Below are positions 10,151 through 20,549 of a stretch of 64,000 nt of DNA, in pieces. Both the position numbers and the translations under genes were made by a program. The stretch is from Imbricaverruca yamaguchii (Eukaryota > Arthropoda > Thecostraca > Neoverrucidae). The notes under the pieces are model-generated. The model was not told the origin of the DNA. It made no database searches and was given only the letters and a program-made list of their open reading frames with translations. The stretch lies in contig JAOTOL010001206.1 of assembly GCA_034440575.1 (NCBI GenBank), positions 107,001 to 171,000 on the forward strand, given 5' to 3'. How positions within the stretch are numbered: the stretch's first letter is position 1; each line of letters begins with the position of its first letter.

Positions 10151-12330
10151 GCATTGACTGCGCACGTTTATTTTAGGACAGGCTAAGTAAATATGTATGA
10201 AAAGGGGGGGGGTTAACGGAGAATGCGTGCGTCAGGACCGTGCTCCGACCCTGTTGTCGTACCCTGTAAAGACATGTAAATATACTACCTTTGATGATGG
10301 AAACGTTTAAGCGACCGATCGACACAGGGAACGATTGCCAAGCTGTCGACGAGCATAGCTTGGGCTGACGAGCGGGGATACTCGCCACAAACCGAATCCC
10401 AATATCCGTCATTATCAGGTCCCCGGACACGGGTGGGCCATGAAAAGAGCCATCTCTCGGTCAGTTTTTACCACGCGTCGTAATATGTGTGTGCAATATC
10501 ATTGTCTCTCCCCTCTCCTCGTCCTAAGCATTCGACACTCATATTCACTGGAGCTAAATAAATGATATTATAGCCTAACTCCTCACCGTGGTGCAGACCA
10601 ACTCAAAATCCAGCAACTCTTTGGGCGCCCTCCAGCTACGCGTTGAGTGGCCGGACCTTCATGACAAACAAGAGGACATTGATGTCAAAAGCCAACGGCC
10701 GAGTCCGAGACCCTCCTTGGGGACCAGCAGCAATGGATGACGTGAGAACTACGACTCTCTTAAAACGGTACCCGCGTAGTAAATACCTCAGCGACCAGGT
10801 GCGAGGAGGGGAGGATATTTACGTCCAGAATTGAAATGGCGGCCGTGCCGCGCGTGATGAGGGGTGGGCGCCGCGCTGTTCGCTCTGACCGGGTCATCAA
10901 CAGCCGACCCGTAGACGGAGATAGTACCGTGAGTACTTCCCGACGAGGTGGAATGATTCACACAGGATGCTTGGATATGGGCATGATATTAATTTGTACT
11001 ATGAAGTAAATTTATAAGCGAGGCAGCCGACCTGCGAGCCGTCCTCCTATGGACTGAACGTTTCCGGGTGGTGGTAGTGGCTATTGAAGCCAGTTAAATT
11101 GACTAGAATATTAATGCTGTTATATATATGATCTACGTTTGGATAATGTCTAATTGCGAGAGGGTGTGATGAACGGACACTTCGGGGGCATTCATTCACC
11201 TGCTCTGGATGGCTGACCGCAAAATCCCGCTGGCCTCTGCGACCCAGGGGTGCAGGTGAGGTAGCGAACAGGGTATGCATGTGGGAGGGGCCGATAAGGG
11301 TGCCACCACATTGCGTTCGCCGGAAGTCTGGCGCCGGACTATAGGGTATAGGCAAAACACTGCCCGGTAATTTGTCCACCCCGAACTCTGCACGTGAGCA
11401 CGGTTGGTGCAGATATTCGAGGGACATCTGGACGGGTTTGGCATGCCGTAAGCCCCGAGGCTAAAGAGGTAGGGCCGGCTAGGATATAAAGACGACCAGG
11501 GACGTACCCAATGTGGTAGGGATCCGTGCCCGCCCGTGGGATCCGCCAGACCTGGTCGCAAGTGACGACGAATAAGGCCCGGCGCGGCATCGATCGAACT
11601 TAAGGCTAGATATGTCGGTCAAAGACACCAGAACACTTGTATCAGCCCTCGGAGCCAGTCCGATGAGCCCCTCGTTGCAGTTCAGACTTTGTCCAGGCGA
11701 GGAACGCTGCCAATAATGGCTAGGCCAGCCATGATTGGCAGTGAAAGCCAATCATGGCTTTCACTTGTTCGGGCAGCGTACCATCAAAATTAGAGCAATG
11801 GTCTGTCGTTATATGTGCTTGTGTACCTCTGAAGAGGGGGGGGGAAGGGAGATAAATTTTTGGACCAAGCAATTCATTAACTAATAAGGAGAGCACGAAT
11901 GGGGCGAGCAAATGTGAAATGAATGAGGAGAATGAATGTGAGTAGATGGCGTTATGGATCAGCGGAAGCCGTTTGTGGCTCAACACAGGCACCTATTTCG
12001 TGCGGTACATTGCACAAAATTATACTATTACTAGCGTCCAAAAGCCCCAATCCGGGACATGTCATTCAAACCAAGGACAAATTTAATTCTCATCAATTAT
12101 CTAATGCAACGTATTAGTTGTAATCTCGCTAAAGACTCTCACTTACCTATATGGTGTTCCCAAAACCTTGACCTCGCACAAATATAAATTCGTGTTAGGG
12201 ACGGCAACTCAAACCAACATCAAGTCGGCTGGGGTTTGGGGAATGGGTGGTGGAGGTGGCGGAGAAACACAATGCAATACCTCACTGACATAGGCACAAT
12301 GAACAAAGGAGTGATTTAGGTCAAGCCCTC
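10150..12330. other. no gene recognised (inside the gag insertion)
   Basis: Overlapping minus-strand frames at 11.0-11.8 kb are open but resemble nothing I know. A TATA-like ATATAAAG lies near 11484. A gap-free homology source was not recognised. Confidence 0.45.
11705..11778. repeat. nested and overlapping hairpins
   Basis: Outer arms CGCTGCC (11705-11711) and GGCAGCG (11772-11778) enclose two mutually exclusive perfect hairpins. These are CCATGATTGGC/GCCAATCATGG (11729-11739 with 11747-11757) and GTGAAAGCCA/TGGCTTTCAC (11741-11750 with 11755-11764). It looks like a structured terminal or foldback sequence. Confidence 0.6.
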
Positions 12331-12372
12331 AAGAAGTTCAAGTAGTTCAAGTAGTTCAATAAGTTCCAGTCG
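12330..12372. repeat. AAGTAGTTC short tandem repeat
   Basis: About four imperfect copies of a 9-bp unit (GTTCAAGTA). Confidence 0.6.
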
Positions 12373-12439
12373 AGGTTGGCAAGATCTAAAATACATTTCA
12401 CTCACCCATACCACTCACCCCGAGTTTAAGCACCATCAG

Positions 12440-12575
12440 GAACACCTTACACCCACACCCCCACACCCCACATACACCCACACCCCACATACACCCACAC
12501 CCCACACACACACACCACTCACACCCCACACCCCCACACCCCCATAACACCCCGCACCCACACCCGCCACCACCT
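12440..12575. repeat. CACACCC-type low-complexity array
   Basis: Imperfect repeats of CACACCCC and ATACACCC spanning about 135 bp, immediately left of the resumption of gag. Confidence 0.85.
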
Positions 12576-12593
12576 CCGACACCACACCGACGG

Positions 12594-12860
12594 CAGAGCC
12601 GCCAACCCTACAGCTGCACAGACTTCAGCTCCAGTCAGTGCAGTAGCCACCAAGTTTAAGACTGGTGGTGGGATGAGGGTTCGTCAGAATTCAGCTAAGG
12701 CTCAGGATGCTTCTGGTAGGTCTTTTTACGGATGTAGTTCATCCGCTCATTTGGCCTCATCAGCGAACTGCACAGCTAGACGTGCTAGGTGCAACAATTG
12801 TGGAAAGGTTGGCCATTTTGCTAAGGTTTGTAGAAGCAAGGTTAGTTATTTGGACTTTAG
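12594..12860 (+). pseudogene. gag nucleocapsid, zinc knuckle
   Basis: The frame resumes with NPTAAQTSAPVSAVATKFK and reaches a perfect C-x2-C-x4-H-x4-C knuckle, CNNCGKVGHFAKVC. A preceding knuckle-like segment (FYGCSSSAHLASSANC) has lost its first Cys. This is the RNA-binding part of gypsy gag. The start Met is not meaningful because gag begins far upstream. Confidence 0.85.
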
Positions 12861-12938
12861 GGCGCATCGACCAGGGTTGATCATTCGCGCCTTCAGGTCT
12901 CAGGGAGGAAGCATCAGGCCATCTCAGCTGGTGTCGAA

Positions 12939-13229
12939 GTGCTGTCAGTGGGAGTCGTGTCGGTTCCTAGCCCACTGTACAAGCAACTTAGGTTGTCAAC
13001 TAGTCGTGCAACCAGGACTTGTGGAATGCGTCTGGACACTGGGGAATATGTATCACTGCTTCCACGAGCAGTTTTTAATACCCATTTGAATGACGTTGCT
13101 CTCCAGGAGCCTCAACACACCCTTGTGTCTGTGGCTGGTGCTCCGCTGCTGGTAGACGGCTGTGTGTTACTTCAGGTAACAGATCCAGAGACTGGCAGAA
13201 CTGTTCCAGCTATGCAGTTCCAAATGTGA
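12939..13229 (+). pseudogene. retropepsin-like aspartic protease
   Basis: MRLDTGEYVSLLPRAVF gives the active-site LDTG (normally LDTGA or LDTGS). It is followed by GAPLLVDGCVLLQV, the second strand region before the glycine flap end, and PILGLDLIASLG just downstream (ILG motif). It sits between nucleocapsid and RT as expected. Frame changes at both ends show decay. Confidence 0.75.
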
Positions 13230-14035
13230 TGCCCATTCTGGGACTTGATCTGATCGCCAGTCTGGGTCTTGAGGTGTCTGCAGACCAGGTTTTTGAACCT
13301 GTCTGGTGCACTGTCAATGTACTAGAAGCCATCAAAGGCTTTGTTCATGAACCCAAAGTGTTGCCTCAGGTGCAGCCGATCAGGGTGAGAGTTCGTCGCC
13401 TACTTGTGAGTGTTAGTGAGGAGGCTGACAAGGAGATACAACGGATGCTTGATCATGGCATCATAGAGGAGGTTGAAGCACTTACTTGGCTGTCACCATT
13501 GGTGGTAGCTCGGAAGCGAGATGGCAAGGTGAGACTGTGTGTGGACCTTAGGGAGCCAAATAAGGCCATCATACAGGACTCATTTCCCTTGACTCACATA
13601 GATGAGATGTTCAACAGGCTGCGAGGTGCTGCAGTGTATAGCACACTAGATTTGACGAGTGGTCATCACCAGATGGAATTACATGAACATTTTCGGGACA
13701 TGCTACAGTTTCAGGGGTGTAACGGTTCAGGCGCTGTCCCCTAGGTTTGTCATCGGTGCCAGGTGTATTCCAAAGGTTGATGACCAGGCTGCTATTTGGT
13801 CTCAGTGGTGTGCAGTGCTATCTGGATGATGTTATTGTGTTTGGACGTAACCAGGCAGAACATGACAGTAACCTTACTGCTGCATTGTATCGATTAAACC
13901 AGCATGGTGTACAGTTGAAGCATGATAGGTGTGTACATAGCAAGGAATCTGTGACATACGTGGGACTGTGCTTGTCCATAGATGGAATCACTGTAGATCC
14001 AGATCGGGTGAAGTCTGTGACGGAAGCTCCTGTTC
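13226..14035 (+). pseudogene. gypsy-like reverse transcriptase
   Basis: Fingers and palm are visible: IIEEVEALTWLSPLVVARKR, VRLCVDLREPNKAI, YSTLDLTSGHHQMELHE (motif A), then, after a one-base frameshift near 13725, VFQRLMTRLLFGLSGVQCYL and the YLDD catalytic box in CYLDDVIVFG. The thumb part runs to DPDRVKSVTEAPVPS. The next bases already belong to RNase H, so the tether between RT and RNase H is deleted near 14040. Confidence 0.9.
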
Positions 14036-14049
14036 CAAGTTGTTGCTTT

Positions 14050-14330
14050 CTGCTCTCGGAGCCTCTCGGAAGCAGAACGAAAGTATGCTACAGTGGAGCG
14101 AGAGGCCCTAGCATGTATGGGCTGTGGAGCGGTGGAAGACATTCCGTGGGCTCGTCGTTTCACTTTATGTACTGATCATCAGACCCTGGCCACTCTTCTG
14201 TCACCAAAGGCGCATGGCCGCGCGTGTATGCGAATTGCCCGCTGGGCGGCGCGCATGACTTTTCAGTCCAGTATATTAAGGGGGTTTCAAACGGTGTGTG
14301 CGATGCGCTAAGTCGCCACCCACTGCCTCA
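14050..14330 (+). pseudogene. gypsy-like RNase H
   Basis: One frame reads SRSLSEAERKYATVEREALA, then WARRFTLCTDHQTLATLL and RACMRIARWAARM, and a second frame YIKGVSNGVCDALSRHPLP. The E of EREALA and D of CTDHQTL are catalytic positions; the ALSR end is the standard RNase H C-terminus. The frame shifts at least twice. Confidence 0.85.
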
Positions 14331-15110
14331 GCATGAATGTGAAGATGCTGATGAAGAAATGATTGCAGCAATTCACTGTACTGCTCTTACGGAAGCTGAT
14401 CTGCAACAAGCGTTGCAGGACGACAACGCCATGCAGATGCTGCAAGAAGTGATGCACGCAGGCTGGCCAAGCCGCAGTCAGCTGCCTGACGAGATCCGTG
14501 CATATCATGCTGTGAGACAAGAGCCGTGTGTGACAAACGGCCTTGTTTTCAGGGAAAGTAGAGTTATTCAGGCAGAAGTCTTCGGGCAAGGATTGTCCAG
14601 CTGGCCCATGAGAAGCATCAAGGTATGGTGCTGACGAAATAGTTGATTCGCCAGTCGTATTGATGGCCGGGTCTAGACAACAAGGTGGAAGAAGTGATCA
14701 GGATTTGTCCTGTCTGCCAGGAAAATGCCTTGTCGTACAAGGCAGTACCAGCTCCTTTGCAGTCAGTCAATTTCCATCCAGGACCGTGGTATAAAGCTGG
14801 TTTGGACATAGTAAGTCCCCTCCCAGTTCCCCGTGAATGTCGCTATGCTCTGACCTTCGTCGACTGTTACAGCAAGTGGCCCGAGGTTGGGTTCATGGAG
14901 CATGTCACGACAGAGGCAGTTATTTCATTCTTGTCTTCGCTGTTTTCGAGAGAGGGTTATCCCAAGGAGATGGTCACGGACAATGGACCACAGTTCGTAT
15001 CAGGGGAGATGACTTCATTCCTGAAGACATTAGGGATCAGGAACAGCCGGGTCTCAAACTATTGGCCGCAAGCTAATGGTGAAGTTGAGAAGTTCAAGAG
15101 TCCTGAAGTC
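14330..15110 (+). pseudogene. gypsy-like integrase (H2C2 and DDE core)
   Basis: The H2C2 zinc region keeps LAHEKHQGM and CPVCQEN but has TAG and TGA stops near 14640 and 14660. The core shows the acidic triad in context: GLDIVSPLP (D), VTDNGPQFVSGEMTSF (D) and YWPQANGEVEKF (E). A one-base deletion just after KF shifts the frame. It would have inserted the element cDNA; it is now non-functional. Confidence 0.9.
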
Positions 15111-15370
15111 CGCTATAGAAACTGCTGCTCTTCGGTTTTGATTATTTGGGCTTACGGACGCATCGACTGCGTTGGTCATACAGCAAACTGCTGCTCTTTA
15201 GCGTCGTCCATTGATATGTGATATCTATATGTGACTACATGTGATTGTGATCGATATGTCATGGATATGGATATCGATATGTGACTTCCTTCTGCACTAC
15301 CGGGTCACTCCCCATCGGGCAACTGCGAAGTCGCCGTCGGAGTTCCTACACGTCCGTCTAGCGCAGCCGC
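15110..15370 (+). pseudogene. rearranged integrase tail
   Basis: After the core, AACTGCTGCTCTT occurs twice (about 15119 and 15186) with AT-rich GATATGT repeats following, so this part has undergone local duplication. Integrase C-terminal sequence then reappears as DFLLHYRVTPHRATAKSPSE (about 15286-15345) and runs directly into the 3' LTR remnant, showing deletion of the 3' coding end and most of the LTR. Confidence 0.7.
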
Positions 15371-15465
15371 GAGGCAGAGCAACCCACCAGTCTGTTCGAG
15401 AAACTGCACTGGATTGGAATCAAGATCGTGAGTGATCGTTCGGTTAAGGCCACTACGACACGACA
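15371..15465 (+). repeat. 3' LTR remnant of gypsy-like element
   Basis: 95 bp matching 8551-8644 and ending ...CGACACGACA. LINE-A endonuclease sequence starts at the next base. Confidence 0.8.
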
Positions 15466-15659
15466 GGGTCCAAGAAGTATTTTTGAGGTTCCACCGGCCA
15501 GGTTGGGGATTTGGTGGGCCAGTGGTCGGGATTTGATTGAAGGTAGTGATGATGGGTGCGTGATCGCTGAAATGTGGGTCTGTATCGGCTGTCCAGAATA
15601 TGGTAAGGGCTAGGCGTGATGATGCGAGGGCTACGTCTGGGGTTGTTGGGAGGTGGGAG
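15466..15659 (-). pseudogene. LINE-A endonuclease, C-terminal piece
   Basis: The minus frame reads TTPDVALASSRLALTIFW, then SDHAPIITTF, the conserved SDH catalytic block of APE-type LINE endonucleases, and RWNLKNTSW at the start of the linker. It lies between the hAT element (right) and the gypsy-like element (left). Confidence 0.85.
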
Positions 15660-15667
15660 CTAATTGG
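15660..15667. repeat. target site duplication, left copy
   Basis: CTAATTGG, identical to 18715-18722. An 8-bp duplication is diagnostic of hAT-type insertion. Confidence 0.95.
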
Positions 15668-18600
15668 CAGAGGTGAAAAAAGTGTCCAGCCTGTCACCTA
15701 CAGAATATCGAACACCACCAGGCTGTCACATGTTGGTAGTTCACATTAAGACCCGATGCACGTGTGTGAGCGCAAAATATCGACCATGCCGCTGAAATGG
15801 AACAATGAAGAACGCTTTATTTAGTCCATATATGATCTCCAATTTGTTCAATTATATACGATCTTCAATTATTAATTAATATGTCAAATTACAACGCACA
15901 CTATAAGCTAATCTTGCTTCTATGGTGCGCATCCATCAAAATCCATCTATGGTGCATACTATTGTGGTTTAATGTACTCACAATATGTTGTGCACACATT
16001 TTACTTAGCAAAGCAAAACCACAGGTTAAGCTAGTTTTTATTGTGAAAATATGCTCAATGTATGTCAGACAAAAATATTTTTTTAAAAAGATCAGACCAG
16101 GTTAGATATTTTAACATCTTTATTATTGAACACACAAATTGTGCCTATATTGAAGAAACAATTTAAAAGGGGTATGGGAAACCAGGTCAGACTATTTTAG
16201 ATATTAAACAATAATGGTTTGTCATTTTGCTTTGTAACAAAAAGTAAGCATTTCTGAGGGAATCAATAGTCACATCATCCTAATCATGCGAATACACATG
16301 GTATTACAATATGCTGTTCTCCAAATCGAATGACTCATTGAAAATGAAATTCACCAATACAAATTGAATTCCCTTGTACAATATGGAAGTCAATATAGCA
16401 CCAATATCAAGGGCAGAGTGTTATAGGTCATATTTTGCATTATTTTCAAGTAATTTATTTTTAAACCTCTTGGTCAATGCAGGAAGTTCTGCTTATGGCA
16501 AAACATGGGCCCTGACACAAACAGATAAACCCGTGGAAGTGACCAGATGAAATTATTAAAATAAAGGCTCATATTGGAAGAACCAAAACATTTGTTGTCA
16601 TAATAAGGATTACAGAAGTATGCAGTGTGGGAAAATGGCTGAAATAAGATGTTAGACTGAGAAACGAGAAAGGTGTTATTTCAGTCAGGTATGACCAAGT
16701 TTGGGTTTATGTCTTGGAATTATGGAATTGGAAAGGAAAATTGTGGCATTACAGGTTGGCATAGAACGGAGGACTTTGAGGACCTTTCTTCTAATCTGAA
16801 TCCTGGATTATGAGATGAAAACTTTGTTGCATTCCAAGTTTTTATTTTTATTTTATTTATTTATAAATTTGATCCGAGTTGTTGGGGTGGCTTGAGGAGC
16901 CAGGGTTATATTGCTAAGCAGAGCTTGTTGCGTGAACCCTGGCCCCACCACCCGATTCATGAACAGTTCAACGGCAGAAATTAGACAGAAAGTTTAACGT
17001 GCCGCCAACGCACCGACACGGCCGCCCGGTAGCTCCTCCCCGGCCTTATCGGGCCAGCTGCCAACTGACACTCCCGGCCGGGGGCTAAATGCGAGCGCGC
17101 GAAGCGACTCGAACCCTGTGTTGCCAGTACAGGGAAGACCAGTGCAGGCCAGCGCTCAAACCAACTGAGCTATCGGGGTGGCTGTAGAATTTGGTTGGAG
17201 AATGTGATTTGTTTCTGTAATCAAACAATTATTTTCGCACTCAATTCTCTTTTGGACAAATGGAGTGGAAGACTTCCTGGAGATAAAATAATATTTTACG
17301 CGGCCAACATCACAGACAAGACCATGTTTGCAATACTTGCCATGACTCTCGTCTCTCAGAGACGAAACACCGCATACGCAAACGTACACAAATTCAGCTT
17401 CAACAGCGCTTTGGTACTTATTAGGTAGATACGTGCACACTGAAACCAGCTTTGAAAACAAACTGCGCCGGAAAACGGAACTGTTGCGTCGGATTCAGTC
17501 TCTGGGAGGTGACAGAATACTGTTCCGCCCGTCCGCCGCTTGAGATTGCCGAAAGTGACGCCTGGTAACGGTTGCAGGCATCGACGATTGCAACAAAAGT
17601 ATTGGTGATGGATAAAATCCGAATGACTTGTGAGCATCACAAAGAGTGGGGCTCTCCGCACGTACAAGTTTCTCCACGAATTGTCATTCCGCAGTGGTGT
17701 AGAGACAGTAGCCCGTGTCACACGTGAAGTAATACGTGCAGCCCGTGTCACGATGAATGCGCCCGCACACTCTGCAGCCACTGATCGTAGATTTGAAAAT
17801 TATAGTCGGTACATGGGGCCATGATGTGAAGGTGACGGCAAATCGCTAAGTTTAGCCGTTTCCGAGAACCAGACCAAATCGTGAAAAACGCCCAAAAACG
17901 TCGCTTGCGCTTTTCACACCCCCCTCGCGTGCGCGTGGCACGTGACTTGGAAACGGTTGCCACGACGATATTGACAATTGTCGTGGCAATACTGAGGTGT
18001 TGGTTTGGTGTCAATCGGTCAATTGGTTGTCGAGATATTGCGGTTTAAATCGTGTCGATGGGGAGCGCTAAAATTGGTGATTTTCCGAACGCAAACTCAG
18101 TTTTACATGTTATTCCTATGGGCGACCGGTCGTTCACCGGACACCCGTTCTCTCAAGACCTCGGTGACGTGCACGCGCAACACGTTGACCCGACCGCAAC
18201 GAAATTGTGCCAGACAGATAGCCAACATTTGGAGCTTTCACGTGATGTCAGCCATATCTCGTTACCTGTGATGTGAGCCGTGCCACACGCCACAAACTGC
18301 GCTGGAAAACGGAACTGTTGCGTCGGGCTCAATATCTGGAGGGGGCCGGGACAGTTCGTAGGTGACAGGCTTACTGCGGCAATGTTAAAACCTATGGTCT
18401 TTACCACGATTGGTAGAGTTTTTTTTCAGCCCCCCCCCCTGTCCCCTCGATCATGGCTACTAAATTGTTTCTGTACACTTCTGATACATGCACTGAAACA
18501 AGATGAGTACGTATATACGTATGGTTAGAACACGAGTACGTATGGTTAGAAAATACAAATTGACTGGGTATGTTAAGAGGAAAAGCGGCCTGATGATAAA

Positions 18601-18714
18601 TACAATCCATACGCAATGCTAATACGGTACCGTAGGTTGTCACCACAACCGGAGATATTATTAATATATCTGTCACCCACGTTCGTGGCCGAGTAGCCGG
18701 TTTTTTCACCTCTG
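15668..18714. mobile_element. hAT-type DNA transposon, copy 1 (hAT-1)
   Basis: The ends are CAGAGGTGAAAAAA and TTTTTTCACCTCTG, a perfect 14-bp terminal inverted repeat, flanked by the 8-bp duplication CTAATTGG. CAG...CTG ends with 8-bp duplications are hAT hallmarks. No transposase-like frame is visible, so it is probably non-autonomous. Most of its length matches 55075-56963 (hAT-2). Compared with that copy it carries a SINE (16841-17188) and about 900 extra bases at 17790-18700, which include a second, partial copy of an internal segment (17458-17505 resembles 18292-18345). It inserted in the LINE-A endonuclease; removing it and one duplication restores the frame. Confidence 0.92.
16841..17188 (-). 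mobile_element. tRNA-derived SINE, copy 1
   Basis: On the minus strand the head reads GCCACCCCGATAGCTCAGTT (A box at 17159-17174) and GGTTCGAGTCG (B box, 17105-17115). An unrelated body follows, and the tail is (AAATAAAT)-type, 16841-16865. The hAT-2 copy at 56262-56280 has GCATTCGAAGTTGGAGAATG with no insert, an empty site that proves insertion. A diverged second copy is at 30158-30435. The source tRNA is not assigned. Confidence 0.88.
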
Positions 18715-18722
18715 CTAATTGG
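18715..18722. repeat. target site duplication, right copy
   Basis: CTAATTGG, pairing with 15660-15667. Confidence 0.95.
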
Positions 18723-19261
18723 AACGAGGGGTGTTCTACTGTTGAGTATTGTGAGGATGTGCTTGGTCGCTAGTGTGATGAGTGTGTGTGCTCTGTTGTC
18801 AGGTGCTGTTGTGCGTGTGTTCCATAGTGGGTTGTGTGAGTTCAAGTCTCCAGTTAATATCACTGGGGTGTTAATTTGGTCAAGTGCTTTGCCTAGTTCC
18901 AAAAGGGTTTCCGTGTTCCATGAGGGGGAGGGGCGGTCGTATATGTTAATGAGTGTGTAAGCTGTGTTGTGGTGGAGGTGTATTTCTGTTAGTAGTATAT
19001 CTGCTGTGCTCTTGAAGTGTATCAGGCGGTGTGGTGTAGTGTCCTTAATGTATGTTCAAACACCGCCTGATCTGTGTGTGTGTTGTGGGTGTTTTGTCAG
19101 TGTAGTGTGTTTTGAGGAATGTTAAATTGGAATGGGTCATTGTGTTTGATGTACGTTTCTTGTATGCAGAGTGCTGCATGATTTGATTGTAGTGCGTAGC
19201 GTTTCAATTGTGGCCAGTATCCCATGAGTCCATGAGTATTCCATTGTAGTATTGTGTTCAT
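18723..19261 (-). pseudogene. LINE-A endonuclease, N-terminal piece
   Basis: It starts at a plausible ORF2 ATG (19261) with MNTILQWNTHGLMGYW (catalytic Asn), CIQETYIK (catalytic Glu in QET) and, after stops near 19130 and further on, VILTGDLNSHNPLW (GDxN). It then reaches ILNSRTPLVPI at the hAT junction. Continuation at 15659 gives the SDH block, so the endonuclease is complete in order though broken by stops. It would have nicked target DNA for reverse transcription. Confidence 0.88.
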
Positions 19262-20549
19262 TGTTTGTATGTATTAGCGCGGGTCTGTGGGCACTTAGGT
19301 GATGGTTGTTTTTTGCTTGTGCTCTTTGTTGGTCTGTGTGGCTGAGCAGAGGATGGTGTCGCGTTTGGCGGGGGGGGGGGGGTCGTGGTGTCTGAGTCAG
19401 CTGTGATGTGGCCCCGGTCCGTCTGCTCCTCCGGGTATATGTCCTGATCTGTGTGTGGGTGTGGTCTTGGTGATCTGTCCGATGTGCGTGTGTGTGTGTG
19501 TGTGTTTTGTGGGGATGCTGAGAGTGCTGGTTGGTATTGTGGTGGCGGTGGTGGGTGGTAGAGTAGAGTGGACAGGCTTGAGTGTGCTTGACGGTGGTTT
19601 GAGGAGGGTCCTGGTGTTGGTGGTCTTGTTTTGGGTGTGTTAGTGTTAGGCGGTGTTCGTGTGTGCTGAGGTTGTGGTTGCTTTGTGTTGGTGTTCGCGT
19701 CGTGTTCATGCTGGTAGCGTGTTGGCAGAGCCGGGTAGTCCGCGTGTGATAGTGGTGGTGGCGGTTGTCTGTGTAAACCCGGCTCTGTATGGCGAGCCGG
19801 ACACCCCGCCATCGAGTCCTGGACCGACGCACTGGCCCGGTATGGGTCCATGCCCTCTAGATGGACCCGGCGGAGCACCTCTCGCTCCGCCATCCACCGA
19901 GGGCATCCGAGGCCGCGTGGTCCCCCCGCGGGTAGCGCGGCTCAGCTCGCCGCTGGTGCATTGTTCTGTTGGATGTGCGCGCGAGCATTTACCGCATGCC
20001 GTGTTGCACGGCAACCCCCCCCCCCGCTGTGTGCCCGTATCGCTGGCATTTCTTGCAGCGTAGCGGGAGGGATGCGCGTGGCGTGACCGTGTATCTGAGG
20101 CATCCTGCTTTGATGTGCGTTAGTGGTGTGCGTGATTGGAATGTAATTATCAGCAGGTGTGTGGTTGTGTAGCCCGGTCTCGGGTCCGGTCGGTACACGA
20201 TGGAGACGCCCAGGTCCTCAAGTCTGAGGGCCAATGTTGTCTCCGCCGGTATACCGACCAGCCCCCTGGCCATGATGGTGCCCTGACTTGTACTGAGGTT
20301 TGTTGCAGGTGTGGTGGTGATTGGTGTTCCTTTCAGGTGTCTGATTTTAGTTAGCAGGTGGGCGTCAGTGGTATCGTTTGCTTGTATGAGGAGCGCCCAT
20401 GACCGGAGTGGTTTGGAGTACAGGGGCGCTCCTGTATAATGGGAGATCTCCCCATCCACCACCCAGGGGCCCAGGGAGCTCATGGGCTCCCCGTCTCCCC
20501 GGCGGCAGATGAAGTAATCCCCTGTGTGTGTTGGTTCGGTGGTGCTCAT
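19258..20549 (-). pseudogene. LINE-A ORF1 (nucleocapsid-like, CCHC knuckles)
   Basis: From a likely Met at 20549 (MSTTEPTHTGDYFICRRGDG) the frame runs to LPLRCKKCQRYGHTA, the first C-x2-C-x4-H knuckle. A run of ten or more Cs (minus G) at 20017-20026 then shifts the frame. In the next frame CGKCSRAHPTEQC is a second knuckle. A third frame holds MAEREVLRRVHLEGMDPYRA and a long Pro/Thr/His-rich C-terminus to 19258, with another G/C homopolymer at 19369-19382. Homopolymer slippage looks like the main cause of breakage. The role is RNA binding in the retrotransposition particle. ORF1 end and ORF2 start nearly touch. Confidence 0.8.

Larger units (their letters stand above)
9215..12593. mobile_element. 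3.4-kb insertion inside gag, composite and unidentified
   Basis: Gag capsid ends at about 9214 and its nucleocapsid resumes at about 12594, so this block was inserted or accreted between them. It holds an LTR-like segment (9215-10150), a stretch with no recognisable coding (10150-12330), an 11705-11778 hairpin cluster, and two low-complexity arrays near the right end. I found no matching target duplication or paired terminal repeat, so one element or several are both possible. Confidence 0.55.
8468..15465 (+). mobile_element. Ty3/gypsy-like LTR retrotransposon, degraded, inserted in LINE-A
   Basis: The order is 5' LTR remnant, primer-binding-like site, gag, zinc knuckle, protease, RT, RNase H, integrase, 3' LTR remnant: the canonical Ty3/gypsy order with integrase last. 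LTR ends at 8551-8644 and 15371-15465 match over about 94 bp with seven differences by eye, so the insertion is not very recent. The 3' LTR is reduced to this stub and joins integrase directly, implying a deletion. A 3.4-kb block interrupts gag. Flanks are LINE-A endonuclease (right) and linker/RT (left), so it inserted into LINE-A. No clean target duplication was found, perhaps because of end deletions. Confidence 0.9.

Noticed and set aside
11196..11751. Overlapping minus-strand ORFs of 90-126 codons as genes
   Set aside because: Three frames open at once in a GC-rich block, no recognised domain or splice context; inside the gag insertion.
19021..19071. Inverted repeat ATCAGGCGGTG/CACCGCCTGAT as a regulatory hairpin
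   Set aside because: Lies within decayed LINE-A endonuclease coding sequence; 11-bp arms 29 bp apart are best treated as chance or local mutation.
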